Below are positions 15,997-26,385 of a DNA stretch of 64,000 bases, one piece after another (within the stretch, counting starts at the first letter, position 1; each line of letters begins with the position of its first letter). The position numbers and the translations under genes are program-made. The notes beneath the pieces were generated by a model that searched no databases, had not been told where the DNA came from, and was given only the letters and a program-made list of their open reading frames with translations. Source of the stretch: Brevibacterium sp. 239c (GTDB lineage: Bacteria; Actinomycetota; Actinomycetes; Actinomycetales; Brevibacteriaceae); the NCBI RefSeq assembly GCF_900169365.1, contig NZ_FXZH01000003.1:237648-301647 (forward strand), given 5' to 3'.

Positions 15997-17184
15997 TCAT
16001 CCGGGGCCACGGCGTGCTGACATCAGCCACCGTGGGAGATACCCCTGTTCGACCGCGTTCAAGATCAACGTGGCCATCCCATGCTCAGCATCAAGCTCCA
16101 GCCCTGCCCGCGCGTAGTGCTCTGCCATGGTCGAGCCTCCCAAAGACCATTCGAACCATGCAACCACAGCATATGCAGTGGCCCGGACGTCGGGATGCCC
16201 CATCGCTATATAGGCTTTGAGGAACTCGATGCCCAACTGAACATCGCGGGGTCGAGGAGCGCGCGGGGAGAGTCCCACCATGTCCTGAGCGGCCTGCGGG
16301 GACAGCGCATACCGCTGTGCGCGCAGATACAGCTGCCCCGGCCCACACCTTTCGATCTCGGCCGGCGCGAAGTTCGGGTGATCAAAGCTGAGGATCATTT
16401 CGAGTGCGTCCCGAGACCATTTTTCGGCCAAGATCGCATCGACTGCCATCACCGTCCGCAACGTCATCAACTGGACGACAGCACTCCGGTCGATACTCTC
16501 CTCCCCTTCTCTCAGCCGAGCCAGGCTCGGGTAGAGCGTGGACAAAACGTCGAACCCATCGGCGATGCTCGGACACGTTTCGAGGTGACCGCTGCGACTG
16601 ACCGTGTATTCTTCTGACGACACGGGCTTGACCACTAGTTCTTGCGGTGACGCGACAGGAGAGGATCCCGCCGCGACGAGTTCTGTTGCGCAGGCCGAGG
16701 TCGAAGCGGCCTCGAGCAGAGTGCTGTTCTGAGCATCGTCGTCGATGCGGCCGAAACGGTCCTCGCCGACCCACCAAGCGCTGAGCGTAGCGATACCGCG
16801 GTCCCCCAACGACAGTGCGATCTCGTCGATCGCGGCCCGGACGAGTTCCCGATGAACACGGGGGTACTCATCATCGGGTGTCCCGGATCCGGTCACCGAC
16901 TCGTCTGGGATGCCGCGCGGGTATTCCGAGTCGTAGAGGACGAGGAGCACTCCCGACGCCGCGCACGCTCCAGCGATGAGATCGCTGTACCACCGCCCGC
17001 CTTGGGCTACGAGATGGGCGGCCGTCTCCAGGTCGAAGTCGACCCGCATCGTCGTAGCGCATCCTTGGCCGCCGTGTTCATTCTCCTCCACGATCACGGC
17101 CACAAGGCTCTCGCGTGGAATATAGCCGAGGGTATGGGGCACGATTCCGATGATGTCTTCTGCTGTCTTCGCTGTGGTCTCCAT
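15997..17184 (-). CDS. DUF4192 domain-containing protein
   Basis: A 395-residue soluble protein of the actinobacterial DUF4192 family, function unknown. The family start is recognisable in DIIGIVPHTLGYIPRESLVAVIVE. The mid-region holds conserved acidic and tryptophan-rich segments (WWVGEDRFGRID). The C-terminal part looks alpha-helical, with TPR-like character (VRATAYAVVAWFEWSLGGSTMAEHYARAGLELDAEHGMATLI), so a scaffold role is possible. There is no signal peptide or membrane helix. It lies upstream of the sigma factor gene on the same strand, separated from it by 237 bp, and divergent from the spermidine-synthase-like gene at 17349. The ATG start matches the family. Confidence 0.85.
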   Translation of the reverse strand: METTAKTAEDIIGIVPHTLGYIPRESLVAVIVEENEHGGQGCATTMRVDFDLETAAHLVAQGGRWYSDLIAGACAASGVLLVLYDSEYPRGIPDESVTGSGTPDDEYPRVHRELVRAAIDEIALSLGDRGIATLSAWWVGEDRFGRIDDDAQNSTLLEAASTSACATELVAAGSSPVASPQELVVKPVSSEEYTVSRSGHLETCPSIADGFDVLSTLYPSLARLREGEESIDRSAVVQLMTLRTVMAVDAILAEKWSRDALEMILSFDHPNFAPAEIERCGPGQLYLRAQRYALSPQAAQDMVGLSPRAPRPRDVQLGIEFLKAYIAMGHPDVRATAYAVVAWFEWSLGGSTMAEHYARAGLELDAEHGMATLILNAVEQGYLPRWLMSARRGPG

Positions 17185-17348
17185 GTCATCACTTCAGCCC
17201 CTCCCCTGGCGGAATGACCAGAGTCCCCTGTGCGCATGTGGAAACACCAAACGTGTCCACAGCTCAAACGCACACGAGTGAGGACCGATATCCCCACGTG
17301 CTGTTGGGCAGAATTGCCACCGCGGCATAACTGGCATACAAGTGAGGG

Positions 17349-18140
17349 GTGGCAAAACGACGGATATACACAGCACCCGGCTCACAAGTCGTTGACATCT
17401 CGACCGGCACCGCGCGCCTGGAAAAAGTAGACGGAGAGGTCGACAGCTATGTCCTCCATGTCAATGGGGTGCCGTCCTCGTCGATCACTCTGAGCGAACC
17501 GACTCGTCTGGACTTCGAATATCTGGATTGGATGTCACGAATCATCGAGATCCAGTTCGCGCCCGGCCCGCTGCGAGCAGTCCACATCGGGGCGGCTGGC
17601 TGTGCACTCGCCCGGGCACTCCATGCCCAGCGTCCGAGGTCGAAGCAGACAGCCATCGACATCGACCCCGTTCTCCTCGACTACTCGCGCACCTGGTTCG
17701 ATCTGCCGCGGGCCCCTGGACTGGCGCTGCGTGCCGGAGACGGAGCCGTTGAGACCGAAAAGTTCCGTCCCGACACTCTTGATGTGCTCATCCGTGACGC
17801 CTTCGACCATGACTCCGTACCCCCAACACTGCAGACTTCGGAGTTCTTCTCCACCTGTGCGCGCATCCTCAAAGACTCTGGCGTCTATATCGCCAACGTT
17901 CCCGATGCTGGCGACCACCGCGTCCTCAGAGCTGAGCTGGAGCTGCTGACGCCTGCCTTCACCCATGTCGCGGCCGCGGCCGAACCCGGAATCCTCAAGG
18001 GCCGCAGACGTGGCAACGTGGTCGTCATCGCCTCCAATTCCCCGCTGCAGGAGCCCGAGCTCGATCGGAGTCTGCGCACCGCAGCGACAATGGCGACCTT
18101 CCTGACCGGACAGGGTCTGCGGTCGAGACTGGGACTGTGA
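17349..18140 (+). CDS. Spermidine synthase-like SAM-binding protein
   Basis: A 263-residue protein with a Rossmann-like SAM-binding core of the spermidine synthase/methyltransferase superfamily. The glycine motif appears as AVHIGAAGCALARAL (about residues 78-92), the acidic ribose-binding position as TAIDIDPVLLDYSR, and the post-motif as VLIRDAFDHDSVPPTL. It lacks a separate N-terminal tetramerisation domain and transmembrane segments, unlike fused MFS-spermidine synthases. Substrate is unknown, and methyl transfer is as likely as aminopropyl transfer. The start is GTG at 17349, preceded by GAGGG. It sits 86 bp before the HelR-type gene on the same strand and could share transcription with it. 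Confidence 0.75.
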   Translation: MAKRRIYTAPGSQVVDISTGTARLEKVDGEVDSYVLHVNGVPSSSITLSEPTRLDFEYLDWMSRIIEIQFAPGPLRAVHIGAAGCALARALHAQRPRSKQTAIDIDPVLLDYSRTWFDLPRAPGLALRAGDGAVETEKFRPDTLDVLIRDAFDHDSVPPTLQTSEFFSTCARILKDSGVYIANVPDAGDHRVLRAELELLTPAFTHVAAAAEPGILKGRRRGNVVVIASNSPLQEPELDRSLRTAATMATFLTGQGLRSRLGL

Positions 18141-18226
18141 CGGAACACACCAGCCATAAATCATTGCTTCCGACTACTCCCGGTGAGAAAAGTTCGGCAT
18201 AATGGAATGCCGATTGGGAAGGTGAG

Positions 18227-20437
18227 ATGACCGAGACTTCAGAAATAAACGTCGAGCAGATCAAGCTTGACGAGCTCTATGCACGACTCGACGAATTGCG
18301 AGATGAGGCTACGGCCCGACTGGGCACAGTGAGGATCTCCGAGGTCGGCGGCAATCATCAGCACCGGAGCGAACGGGATGCGTTCGCCACCATGTATGAG
18401 GACCAGCTGATTCGGCTCAACAGCGCCGAGGATGGCCTGTGCTTCGGCCGTCTCGATCTGCGATCGGAGGTGGAACCCAGCTACATCGGACGGATCGGGC
18501 TCACCGATTCCGACCGCCAGCAGATCCTCATCGACTGGCGCGCACCGGCTTCGGAGCGCTTCTACCAGTCGACTGCCGCCAACCCGGCGGGAGTCATCCG
18601 GCGGCGGCATCTGGTCACGAAGAACCGTATGGTGACAGATCTCGAGGACGATGTGCTCGACATCGACGCTCTCGACGATGCTGAGCGATCGAACCTGCAG
18701 GGCGAGGGTGCGCTGATCGCTGCCCTGACCAATCACCGGACAGGTCGCATGGGCGATATCGTCGCCACCATTCAGGCCGAACAGGATGCCATCATCCGCC
18801 AACCTCTCCAGGGTGTGCTCGTCGTCCAGGGCGGACCGGGAACGGGCAAGACGGCGGTGGCACTCCACCGTGCGGCCTTCCTCCTCTATCGGCACCGGGA
18901 GCGCATCGCCAAATCGGGCGTGCTCCTCGTCGGACCCTCCGCCGTGTTCCTCAAGTACATCGAGAAGGTCCTGCCCAGCCTCGGCGAGACCGGTGCGCTT
19001 CTGCTCACACCGGGCCAGCTCTACCCAGGTCTCGAGACCGAGTTGAGCGATGATACGAATGTGGCAGTGATCAAGGGCCGGTCCGAGATGGCTGCGGTGC
19101 TGAAGAATCACATCGCCAACTACGAGCGGATCCCGGACCAGGACGAAGAGCTGCGCGTCGGCTCACACACCATCTGGCTGCGTCGCCGTGACGTGCGCGC
19201 TGCTCGTGATCGTGCCCGCCGCAGCGAGGATGCTCACAATGCTGCCCGGACCGGCTTCGTCTTCGGTCTGCTGAAGATCCTCGCAGAGGACCTGGCCCGC
19301 CAGATGGGTCTCGATGGTGCAGGTGAGAGGCTGCCGGAGCTGATGGATGAGCTGCGTTCGAGTGTGGACGTGCGCCGTGCTCTCAATCTCGCGTGGTTCC
19401 CGATCAGTCCTGCGGCGGCGCTGCGTGCCCTGCTGTCCAAACCTCACAAGCTGCAGGCCGCTGCCGCGCACCTGCTCTCACCTCAGGATCAGAAGACGCT
19501 AGTCCGCCCGGCCAACTCCGCGCTCACCATTGAGGACGTTCCGCTCCTCGACGAGCTCGCGGAGCTGCTCGGCAGCAGCCCCCAGCAGACCGCAGCTCGG
19601 GACGAGTCCGCTCGTGAGTACGCCGAAGCGGTCCTCGATATGACCGACACCTCCGCCCTCATCGATGCCGATACGCTGGCAGCCAGGTGGGAGGAAGAGG
19701 GGCCGACGATCACCCTGGCGGAGCGGGCGCTCGACGACCGCGAATGGACGTACGGCCACCTCGTCGTCGATGAGGCTCAGGAGCTCTCACCCATGCAGTG
19801 GCGGGTGCTCTTCCGGCGAGTTCCGTCGAAGTCCGCGACCGTTGTGGGTGACCTGGCACAGTCCTCGCACGTGGACAACACTCGGACCTGGGACTCCATC
19901 CTGTCTGAGTTCGTCGGAGATCGCTACGCTCTGCAGGTACTCACCGTGTCCTACCGGACGCCCCAGTCGGTGATGGACCTGGCCAACCGCTACCTGCACA
20001 GACATTTCCCACAGCTCGAACTCGTTGAGTCCGTCCGGCAGGGTGGCCCCGACCCGCAGATGGAATCGTTCACTTCGACTCAGGAAGTGGTCAATGCTCT
20101 CGTGCCCACCGTCAGAAATGAGGTCGATTCGGTCGAGGGTGGCAAGATTGCCGTGATCGCGCCCGTCGATCTCATCGATTCCGTCGCCGAGGTGCTCGCA
20201 GGCTTTGACATCGGCCGTTCGGTCCTCGGCCTCGACCATCAGATCGCGGTCATCACTGCCCAGCAGGCGAAGGGCCTTGAGTTCGATTCCGTCGTCATCG
20301 TCGAACCAGGACTGATCGCCCCTGACGGTCATGAGGATGGTGTCGGCGCGCTCTATGTGTCGCTGACGCGCACCACGGATCGCTTGCGGATCTTGGCGGC
20401 CACAGCGACCGAACTGAACGAGCTCATCGTCGGCTGA
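18227..20437 (+). CDS. helR: HelD/HelR-type RNA polymerase recycling ATPase
   Basis: A 736-residue UvrD-like superfamily 1 ATPase of the HelD family, which binds stalled RNA polymerase and removes DNA or RNA. Actinobacterial members (HelR) can displace rifamycins from RNA polymerase. Residues 1-70 form the N-terminal coiled coil. Then come the conserved GRIGL and LIDWRAPASERFYQ segments, Walker A GGPGTGKT (202-209), PSAVFLKYIEKVLPSLGE, motif II VVDEAQELSPMQW (about 510), motif IV/V near AQQAKGLEFDSVVIVEP, and motif VI YVSLTRTTDRLRIL. The length is typical. The start follows GGGAAGGTGAG. I saw no rifamycin-associated promoter element upstream, so an inducible drug-resistance role is not supported by the promoter. 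Confidence 0.88.
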   Translation: MTETSEINVEQIKLDELYARLDELRDEATARLGTVRISEVGGNHQHRSERDAFATMYEDQLIRLNSAEDGLCFGRLDLRSEVEPSYIGRIGLTDSDRQQILIDWRAPASERFYQSTAANPAGVIRRRHLVTKNRMVTDLEDDVLDIDALDDAERSNLQGEGALIAALTNHRTGRMGDIVATIQAEQDAIIRQPLQGVLVVQGGPGTGKTAVALHRAAFLLYRHRERIAKSGVLLVGPSAVFLKYIEKVLPSLGETGALLLTPGQLYPGLETELSDDTNVAVIKGRSEMAAVLKNHIANYERIPDQDEELRVGSHTIWLRRRDVRAARDRARRSEDAHNAARTGFVFGLLKILAEDLARQMGLDGAGERLPELMDELRSSVDVRRALNLAWFPISPAAALRALLSKPHKLQAAAAHLLSPQDQKTLVRPANSALTIEDVPLLDELAELLGSSPQQTAARDESAREYAEAVLDMTDTSALIDADTLAARWEEEGPTITLAERALDDREWTYGHLVVDEAQELSPMQWRVLFRRVPSKSATVVGDLAQSSHVDNTRTWDSILSEFVGDRYALQVLTVSYRTPQSVMDLANRYLHRHFPQLELVESVRQGGPDPQMESFTSTQEVVNALVPTVRNEVDSVEGGKIAVIAPVDLIDSVAEVLAGFDIGRSVLGLDHQIAVITAQQAKGLEFDSVVIVEPGLIAPDGHEDGVGALYVSLTRTTDRLRILAATATELNELIVG

Positions 20438-20481
20438 TTCGCAGAAGCCTCCCCCGCCTCGGTGTAACCTGGGGCGACACA

Positions 20482-20523
20482 GACGAAGGGCGCAGCGGAG
20501 TCATCTCCGCTGCGCCCTTCGTC
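20482..20523 (+). terminator. Terminator of the HelR-type gene
   Basis: Perfect 19-bp arms (20482-20500 and 20505-20523) flank a TCAT tetraloop, forming a very stable hairpin 44 nt after the stop at 20437. It is followed by ATATTCTGCATTTG, only moderately T-rich. It faces the nrdR terminator hairpin at 20609-20651. Confidence 0.85.
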
Positions 20524-20608
20524 ATATTCTGCATTTGACTCTGTGTCTGACTCTGTCCACACGGCTGGCCTGTCACCAGGCTTTTCTGTCTTCGCAGAGA
20601 AATTAAAG

Positions 20609-20651
20609 GGCCGCTTGACGGTTCGGCTTCCCCTCCGAACCGCAAGCGGCC
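20609..20651 (-). terminator. Terminator of the dnaE-hisD-nrdR run
   Basis: Arms of 17 bp, one interrupted by a single bulged base (20609-20626 with 20635-20651), surround an 8-nt loop. On the minus strand the stem is followed by CTTTAATTT, a plausible U-tract. It lies 84 nt past the nrdR stop at 20735. Confidence 0.85.
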
Positions 20652-20734
20652 GCGCGCCGAAGCGCGCACTCTCAATATTACACAACAATCAGCGTGCTGG
20701 AGTACTCCGCTCACAGATTTCTGGGGCTATTTTC

Positions 20735-21232
20735 TCAGGCTTGGAAATCTTCGGGAGTCGCCTGCCGGGCTTCTCCCGACTTCAGAGCCGCATCCGCACG
20801 CAGCGAATCGATTGCGGTCTCAAAGTCTTCGAGGGAGTCGAAACCCTGGTACACGCTGGCGAAGCGCAGGTAGGCCACCTGGTCGAGCTCACGCAGGGGC
20901 TCGAGGATGCTCAGACCCACCTCGTCGGCATCAATCTCAGCAATTCCTTTGGAACGGATGTCCTCCTCGACCTTCTGGGCCAGCTTCGCCAGATCGTCGT
21001 CGTTGACGGGCCGCCCCTGACAGGCCTTGCGCACACCCGACATGATCTTCTGACGGGAGAACTCCTCGGTCACACCGGAACGTTTGATCACCGACAGGCT
21101 GGTCGCTTCCATGGTTGTGAAGCGGCGCCCGCAATGACGGCATTGACGCCTTCGACGGATAGCGGCGCCATCTTCGCTCGTTCGCGAATCGACGACTCGA
21201 GAATCTGATTCACGACAGAATGGGCAACGCAT
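20735..21232 (-). CDS. nrdR: Transcriptional repressor NrdR
   Basis: A 165-residue nucleotide-sensing repressor of ribonucleotide reductase genes. The N-terminal zinc ribbon uses C3, C6, C31 and C34 (CPFC and CRHC). An ATP-cone domain follows (about residues 46-136: [18 protein letters not shown] to [11 protein letters not shown]). It binds ATP or dATP and adjusts operator binding accordingly. The start at 21232 lies 2 nt after the hisD stop, so it is co-transcribed with hisD and probably dnaE. No nrd genes or obvious NrdR boxes are in this window, so it acts at a distance. The C-terminal tail beyond the cone is acidic and variable. Confidence 0.96.
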   Translation of the reverse strand: MRCPFCRESDSRVVDSRTSEDGAAIRRRRQCRHCGRRFTTMEATSLSVIKRSGVTEEFSRQKIMSGVRKACQGRPVNDDDLAKLAQKVEEDIRSKGIAEIDADEVGLSILEPLRELDQVAYLRFASVYQGFDSLEDFETAIDSLRADAALKSGEARQATPEDFQA

Positions 21233-21234
21233 AT

Positions 21235-22545
21235 CTACTCCTCTAACCGGATGCCGACGGCCCGACCGTGAGCGGGCAGCTGTTCGCTGTCCGCCAGCAC
21301 CTTGATGTGGTCGGCCACCTCGGCCAGTGCCGACCGGTCATAGTCGATGACCTGGCTGACCTTGATGAACGAGTGAACGCCCAGCCCGGATCCATGGGCG
21401 GCTGTTCCCATCGTGGGCAGGACGTGGTTCGAACCTGCGCAGTAGTCACCCAGGGACACCGGTGACCAGTCTCCGACGAACACCGCTCCCCCGTTGGTGA
21501 TGCGGGCGGCGACCGAATTCGCCTCGGCAGTGTGGACCTCGACATGTTCGCCGGCGTATCCGTTGACGACGTCGATGCCGGTGTCGAGATCATCGACGAG
21601 GACGATGGCCGACTGCTTCCCGGCCAGGGAGATGCTGATGCGCTCGTCGTGAGCTGCGGCGGGAACCTGGGTCAGGAGTTCGGCCTGCACCCGTTCGGAG
21701 AGCTCGGTCGAGTCCGTGACGAGGACGGCGGCGGCCAGTTCGTCGTGTTCGGCCTGGCTGATGAGATCGGCGGCGACGAACGCCGGATCTGCTGTGGCGT
21801 CGGCAAGAATGATGATCTCGGTGGGTCCGGCGACGGCGTCGATGCCCACCTGTGAACGCATGAGAGATTTCGCCGCGGCGACATAGGCGTTGCCCGGACC
21901 CGTGATGAGGTCGACAGGCTCCAACTGCTCCTCATCGTCCAGGCCGTAGGCAAGAGCACCGATGGCTTGGGCACCGCCCATGGCCCACACCTCATCGACG
22001 CCGAGGATGTGTGCTGTGGCGAGCACCGTGGGGTGAGGCAGTCCGTTGCTTTGGGGCGGACTGGCGATGGCCAGTGAGGCGGACCCCGCTGCCTGCGCCG
22101 GCACGACGTTCATCACGACGGTGGATGGGTAGACGGCCAAACCACCGGGCACATACAGGCCGACTCGTTCGATCGGCAGGTGCCGTGTGGTCACCTGCGC
22201 CCCGGAGGACAGTTCAGTGGTGATGTCGGTGGGACGCTGGTCGTCGGCGACTTTCCTAGCCCGTGAGATCGATTCGATCAGGGCTGCTTTGACGGAAGGG
22301 TCCAGTTCGTCTTCGGCACGTTTGAGCGCGGAGACGGGCACACGCAGCGACTCGGGTTCGACCGAGTCGAATCTCGCGGTGAATTCCTTCACAGCACGAG
22401 TGCCCCCTGTCTGCACCTGGTTCAGCAGGTCAGCTACTCGTCGTTCGATATCGGCATGCGTCTCAGCGGCACGGGGCAGTCGCTGCTTGAGGAATCTCTT
22501 GCTCAGGTTCTCACCGCGGAAGTCCAGAATGTTCACCCGCACCAT
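21235..22545 (-). CDS. hisD: Histidinol dehydrogenase
   Basis: A zinc- and NAD-dependent enzyme (436 residues from the chosen start) that oxidises L-histidinol to L-histidine in two steps, the last reactions of histidine synthesis. Family marks include [32 protein letters not shown], the zinc-site segment ISQAEHDE, and [15 protein letters not shown] start at the ATG at 22545 ([11 protein letters not shown]), where family similarity begins and GGGGA precedes. An in-frame ATG at 22602, 4 nt after the dnaE stop, would add 19 acidic residues and cannot be excluded. It is followed by nrdR after 2 nt. Other his genes are not in the window, so hisD is either detached or heads a run beyond this operon. 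Confidence 0.95.
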   Translation of the reverse strand: MVRVNILDFRGENLSKRFLKQRLPRAAETHADIERRVADLLNQVQTGGTRAVKEFTARFDSVEPESLRVPVSALKRAEDELDPSVKAALIESISRARKVADDQRPTDITTELSSGAQVTTRHLPIERVGLYVPGGLAVYPSTVVMNVVPAQAAGSASLAIASPPQSNGLPHPTVLATAHILGVDEVWAMGGAQAIGALAYGLDDEEQLEPVDLITGPGNAYVAAAKSLMRSQVGIDAVAGPTEIIILADATADPAFVAADLISQAEHDELAAAVLVTDSTELSERVQAELLTQVPAAAHDERISISLAGKQSAIVLVDDLDTGIDVVNGYAGEHVEVHTAEANSVAARITNGGAVFVGDWSPVSLGDYCAGSNHVLPTMGTAAHGSGLGVHSFIKVSQVIDYDRSALAEVADHIKVLADSEQLPAHGRAVGIRLEE

Positions 22546-22606
22546 TCTAGTCCCCGTCTCCTCGTCGGTCGCCTCTGCCTCCGTTTCGTCGCTCTCAGGC
22601 ATTGCT

Positions 22607-25600
22607 TCAGGCAGTCAGGCAGCGAGATCCCAACAGCGCCTTGAGATCTCCGTAGAGGCTCGGGTTCGGGTCGACGCGGATCGCACGATCGAGCCGCATC
22701 ACTGTCTGTCTGCCCGGCTGTGAGAGGACAAGATGCACATCGGTCTGTCCCTTATGTGATTCGAGCACACGCAGCAGCTTGGAAGCCATCTCCTCTGTAG
22801 CCTTCTCCATCGGCAGCATCAGATTCAGCGGCCGGTCCTTCGGATCGGTGACGTCGGGGATCGTCATCGACATCGCCATCATCGAGGTCGGTCGATCATC
22901 GGAGAGGCGGATGCGTCCGGTCAGGCTGATGACGAGGTCGGTGGCGAGCAGACTCGCTACGGGTTCGTAGGTATCGCCGAAGAACATGACCTCGATCTCG
23001 GCTTCGAGGTCCTCCACGGATACGATCGCATACGGTTTGCCGGAGTTCTTCGAGACCTTGCGCGCGACCTGGGTGATCATTCCGCAGATCTTCACCTGGG
23101 AACCGTCGTGGCGATGAGTTTCCGGGTCCACCACATCGGCGATGGAGGCCTCCGATTCGGCGGCGAGGACACCCTCGAGGCCGTTGAGCGGATGGTCGGA
23201 GACATAAAGGCCGATCATGTCGCGCTCGAAGGCCAGCTTCTCCTTCTTCTCCCATTCGGGACGATCGGGAATCGCGACGGAGAAGCTCGGTTCGTCATCG
23301 TCACCTCCGAGGCCGGCGAATAGGTCGAACTGCCCATTGGCCTCTTGCCGCTTGACGCCGATGACCGAGTCCACTGCCTCTTCGTGGACTTCGACGAGTG
23401 ATCTCCGGGTCTGTCCCAGTGAGTCGAAGCCGCCGGCCTTGATGAGCGATTCGATCGTGCGCTTGTTGCACACGTGGCTGGGCACCTTGTCGAGGAAATC
23501 CGTGAACGAGGTGAATGCCCCCTTCTCTCCTCGTGCCTCGACGATGCCGTCGACGACGTTGGCACCGACGTTGCGCACTGCACCCATGCCGAAGCGGATG
23601 TCCTGACCGACTGGGGTGAAGTGCAGAGCCGAATCGTTGACGTCCGGAGGCAGCACGGTGATGCCCAACCGCCGGCACTCGTTGAGGTAGATGGCCAGTT
23701 TGTCCTTGTTGTCGCCCACCGAGGTGAGCAGGGCTGCCATGTACTCCGCCGTGTAATGAGCTTTGAGGAACGCGGTCCAGTAGGACACGAGGCCATAGGC
23801 AGCCGAGTGCGCCTTGTTGAACGCGTAGTCGGAGAAGGGCAGCAGAATGTCCCAGAGTGCCTGCGCTGCCGCCTCGGAGTAGCCGCGTTCCTTCATCCCT
23901 CCGAAGAAGCCCACCTGCTGTTTGTCCAGCTCGGACTTCTTCTTCTTACCCATCGCACGACGCAGAATATCTGCTTGACCCAGGGAGTAGCCGGCGACCT
24001 TCTGCGCGATCGCCATCACCTGCTCCTGGTAGATGATGAGTCCGTAGGTGGTGCCCAGAATGTCCTCGAGCGGCTCTGCCAGCTCGGGGTGGATCGGTGT
24101 GACTTCCTGCAGTCCGTTCTTGCGCAGCGCGAAGTTCGTGTGGGAGTCGGCACCCATCGGTCCCGGACGGTAGAGCGCAATCGTTGCAGAGATGTCTTCG
24201 AAGTTATCCGGCTTCATCAGCCGCAGCAGGGCACGCAGTCCCCCACCGTCGAGCTGGAACACGCCGAGGGTGTCACCGCGGGAGAGCAGATCATAGGCCC
24301 CACGGTCATCGAGGTCGAGGTGTTCGAGGTCGAGATCGTAGTCACGGTTGGCTTTGATGTTCTCCACGGCGTCGGAGATGATCGTGAGGTTTCGCAGCCC
24401 CAGGAAATCCATCTTGATCAGTCCGAGGCCCTCAGAGGTGGGGTAGTCGAACTGGGTGATGACCTGACCGTCTTGGAACCGGCGCATGATCGGTATGACG
24501 TCGATGATCGGGTCCGAGGACATGATGACGCCGGCCGCGTGCACGCCCCACTGCCGCTTCAGGCCTTCGATGCCCTTTGCGGTTTCGAAGGTCTCACGGG
24601 CATCGGTGTCCGAGTCGACGAACGCTCGGAATTCGCCCGCTTCGTTGTAGCGCTTCGACTCGGGGTTCTCGATATCGGCCAGCGGAATGTCTTTGGCCAT
24701 CTCGGCCGGTGGCAGCGCCTTGGTCAGGCGCTCCCCCATCGAGAACGGCTTGCCGAGGACTCGTGCTGAGTCCTTGAGCGCCATCTTCGTCTTGATCGTG
24801 CCGTAGGTGACGATCATGGCGACACGTTCGTCACCGTATTTCCGTGTCACATAGTCGATGACCTCGCCGCGGCGACGATCATCGAAGTCGACATCGAAGT
24901 CGGGCATGGAGACACGGTCGGGGTTGAGGAAACGCTCGAAGAACAGGCCGTGCTTGAGCGGATCCAGATCGGTGATGCGCATCGCGTAGGCGACCATGGA
25001 ACCGGCGCCCGAGCCACGTCCCGGACCGACACGGATGCCGTTGTCCTTTGACCAGTTGATGAAATCGGCGACGACGAGGAAGTAGCCGGGGAAGCCCATC
25101 GAGATGATGACGTCGAGTTCGTAGTCCGCCTGCTTGCGCACATCGTCGGGAATTCCTCCCGGATAGCGATATTCGAGCCCGGTCTGGACCTCTTTGACCA
25201 GCCACGAGGTTTCGTCCTCTCCAGGCGGGCAGGGGAACTTCGGCATATAGTTCGCCGAGGTGTCGAAGGAGACTTCGCACTTCTCGGCGATCTCGAGTGT
25301 GTTGTCGCAGGCTTCGGGGAATTCGGAGAACAGCGCCCGCATCTCGGCACCCGATTTGAGGTAATAACCGGAGCCGGAGAAGGCGAAGCGTGAACCGCCC
25401 TGATCATAGGTCGGTTCGATGAGCTTCGATCCGGACTGGATGGCCAGCAGCGCTTCGTGCGCCTTCGCATCGGATTCATGCGTGTAGTGAAGATCGTTGG
25501 TGGCGACCAACGGAATGTCCATCTCCTTTGACAGACGGATCAGGTCCTTGGTCACACGCTTCTCGATGGAGAGCCCATGGTCCATGAGTTCGACGTAGTA

Positions 25601-26164
25601 GTTGTCCTTGCCGAACATCTCACGGTATTTGCCGGCCGCGGCTTTGGCCTCTTCGTACTGTCCCAGTCGCAGTCGTACCTGGATCTCCCCCGAGGGGCAG
25701 CCCGTAGTCGCGAGCAGACCGTCGGAGTAGGTTTCCAACAGCTCCTGGTCGATGCGCGGCCATTTGCTGAATACTGAGTCGAGGGAGGCGTAAGACGAGG
25801 CCTTGAACAGATTGCGCATGCCGGTGTTGTTGCGTGAAAGCAACGTCATGTGGGTGTAGGCACCGCCGCCGGACAGGTCATCGCGTTTCTGCGACTCGTC
25901 CGTGCGCCATTTCACCCTTGTCTTGTCGCGCCGGTCCGTGCCCGGGGTGACATAAGCTTCCACGCCGATGATGGGCTTGATGCCGGCTGCGGTGGCCTGC
26001 GACCAGAAGTCGAAAGCGCCGAACAGGTAGCCGTGGTCTGTGGTCGCGATGGCCGACATTCCCGAGGCCTTCGTCGCGGCCATCAGGTCCGTAAGTCGGG
26101 CGGCTCCGTCCAACATCGAGTATTCGGTGTGGACGTGAAGATGGACGAAATCGTCTTTCGGCAC
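22607..26164 (-). CDS. dnaE: DNA polymerase III alpha subunit
   Basis: A 1185-residue replicative polymerase. The N-terminal PHP domain begins VHLHVHTEYSMLDGAARL and carries the metal-binding HxH. The polymerase core has the catalytic acidic cluster in MPDFDVDFDDRRRGEVIDY near residue 405 and RVGPGRGSGAGSMVAY upstream. The fingers, beta-binding and helix-hairpin-helix regions follow (about 800-1000), then an OB-fold (VKICGMITQVARKVSKNSGKPY). Size and layout match DnaE1 of Actinobacteria rather than the error-prone DnaE2. The start is GTG at 26164. It lies 221 bp downstream of the pseudouridine synthase gene and 4-61 nt before hisD, depending on the hisD start. Confidence 0.96.
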   Translation of the reverse strand: MPKDDFVHLHVHTEYSMLDGAARLTDLMAATKASGMSAIATTDHGYLFGAFDFWSQATAAGIKPIIGVEAYVTPGTDRRDKTRVKWRTDESQKRDDLSGGGAYTHMTLLSRNNTGMRNLFKASSYASLDSVFSKWPRIDQELLETYSDGLLATTGCPSGEIQVRLRLGQYEEAKAAAGKYREMFGKDNYYVELMDHGLSIEKRVTKDLIRLSKEMDIPLVATNDLHYTHESDAKAHEALLAIQSGSKLIEPTYDQGGSRFAFSGSGYYLKSGAEMRALFSEFPEACDNTLEIAEKCEVSFDTSANYMPKFPCPPGEDETSWLVKEVQTGLEYRYPGGIPDDVRKQADYELDVIISMGFPGYFLVVADFINWSKDNGIRVGPGRGSGAGSMVAYAMRITDLDPLKHGLFFERFLNPDRVSMPDFDVDFDDRRRGEVIDYVTRKYGDERVAMIVTYGTIKTKMALKDSARVLGKPFSMGERLTKALPPAEMAKDIPLADIENPESKRYNEAGEFRAFVDSDTDARETFETAKGIEGLKRQWGVHAAGVIMSSDPIIDVIPIMRRFQDGQVITQFDYPTSEGLGLIKMDFLGLRNLTIISDAVENIKANRDYDLDLEHLDLDDRGAYDLLSRGDTLGVFQLDGGGLRALLRLMKPDNFEDISATIALYRPGPMGADSHTNFALRKNGLQEVTPIHPELAEPLEDILGTTYGLIIYQEQVMAIAQKVAGYSLGQADILRRAMGKKKKSELDKQQVGFFGGMKERGYSEAAAQALWDILLPFSDYAFNKAHSAAYGLVSYWTAFLKAHYTAEYMAALLTSVGDNKDKLAIYLNECRRLGITVLPPDVNDSALHFTPVGQDIRFGMGAVRNVGANVVDGIVEARGEKGAFTSFTDFLDKVPSHVCNKRTIESLIKAGGFDSLGQTRRSLVEVHEEAVDSVIGVKRQEANGQFDLFAGLGGDDDEPSFSVAIPDRPEWEKKEKLAFERDMIGLYVSDHPLNGLEGVLAAESEASIADVVDPETHRHDGSQVKICGMITQVARKVSKNSGKPYAIVSVEDLEAEIEVMFFGDTYEPVASLLATDLVISLTGRIRLSDDRPTSMMAMSMTIPDVTDPKDRPLNLMLPMEKATEEMASKLLRVLESHKGQTDVHLVLSQPGRQTVMRLDRAIRVDPNPSLYGDLKALLGSRCLTA

Positions 26165-26385
26165 TGGCAGCCTTCCCTCTGATATGACCTTTGTTGCGCC
26201 CCCAGCTTAGACCATCAGGGGTTCGACCAGTGGAGTCCCGGCCTCCACCTCGGCGGGTGTTGAACGGGCGGTGATCGAAGTCATGATCGGGCCCATGCGG
26301 CACCCATCTCGGCGGCGTTCAGGTTGTGCAGGCAGCTGCATTCTGTGCCTGCACAGCAGAGTTCAGTACGTGCGAACCGCTGCGT

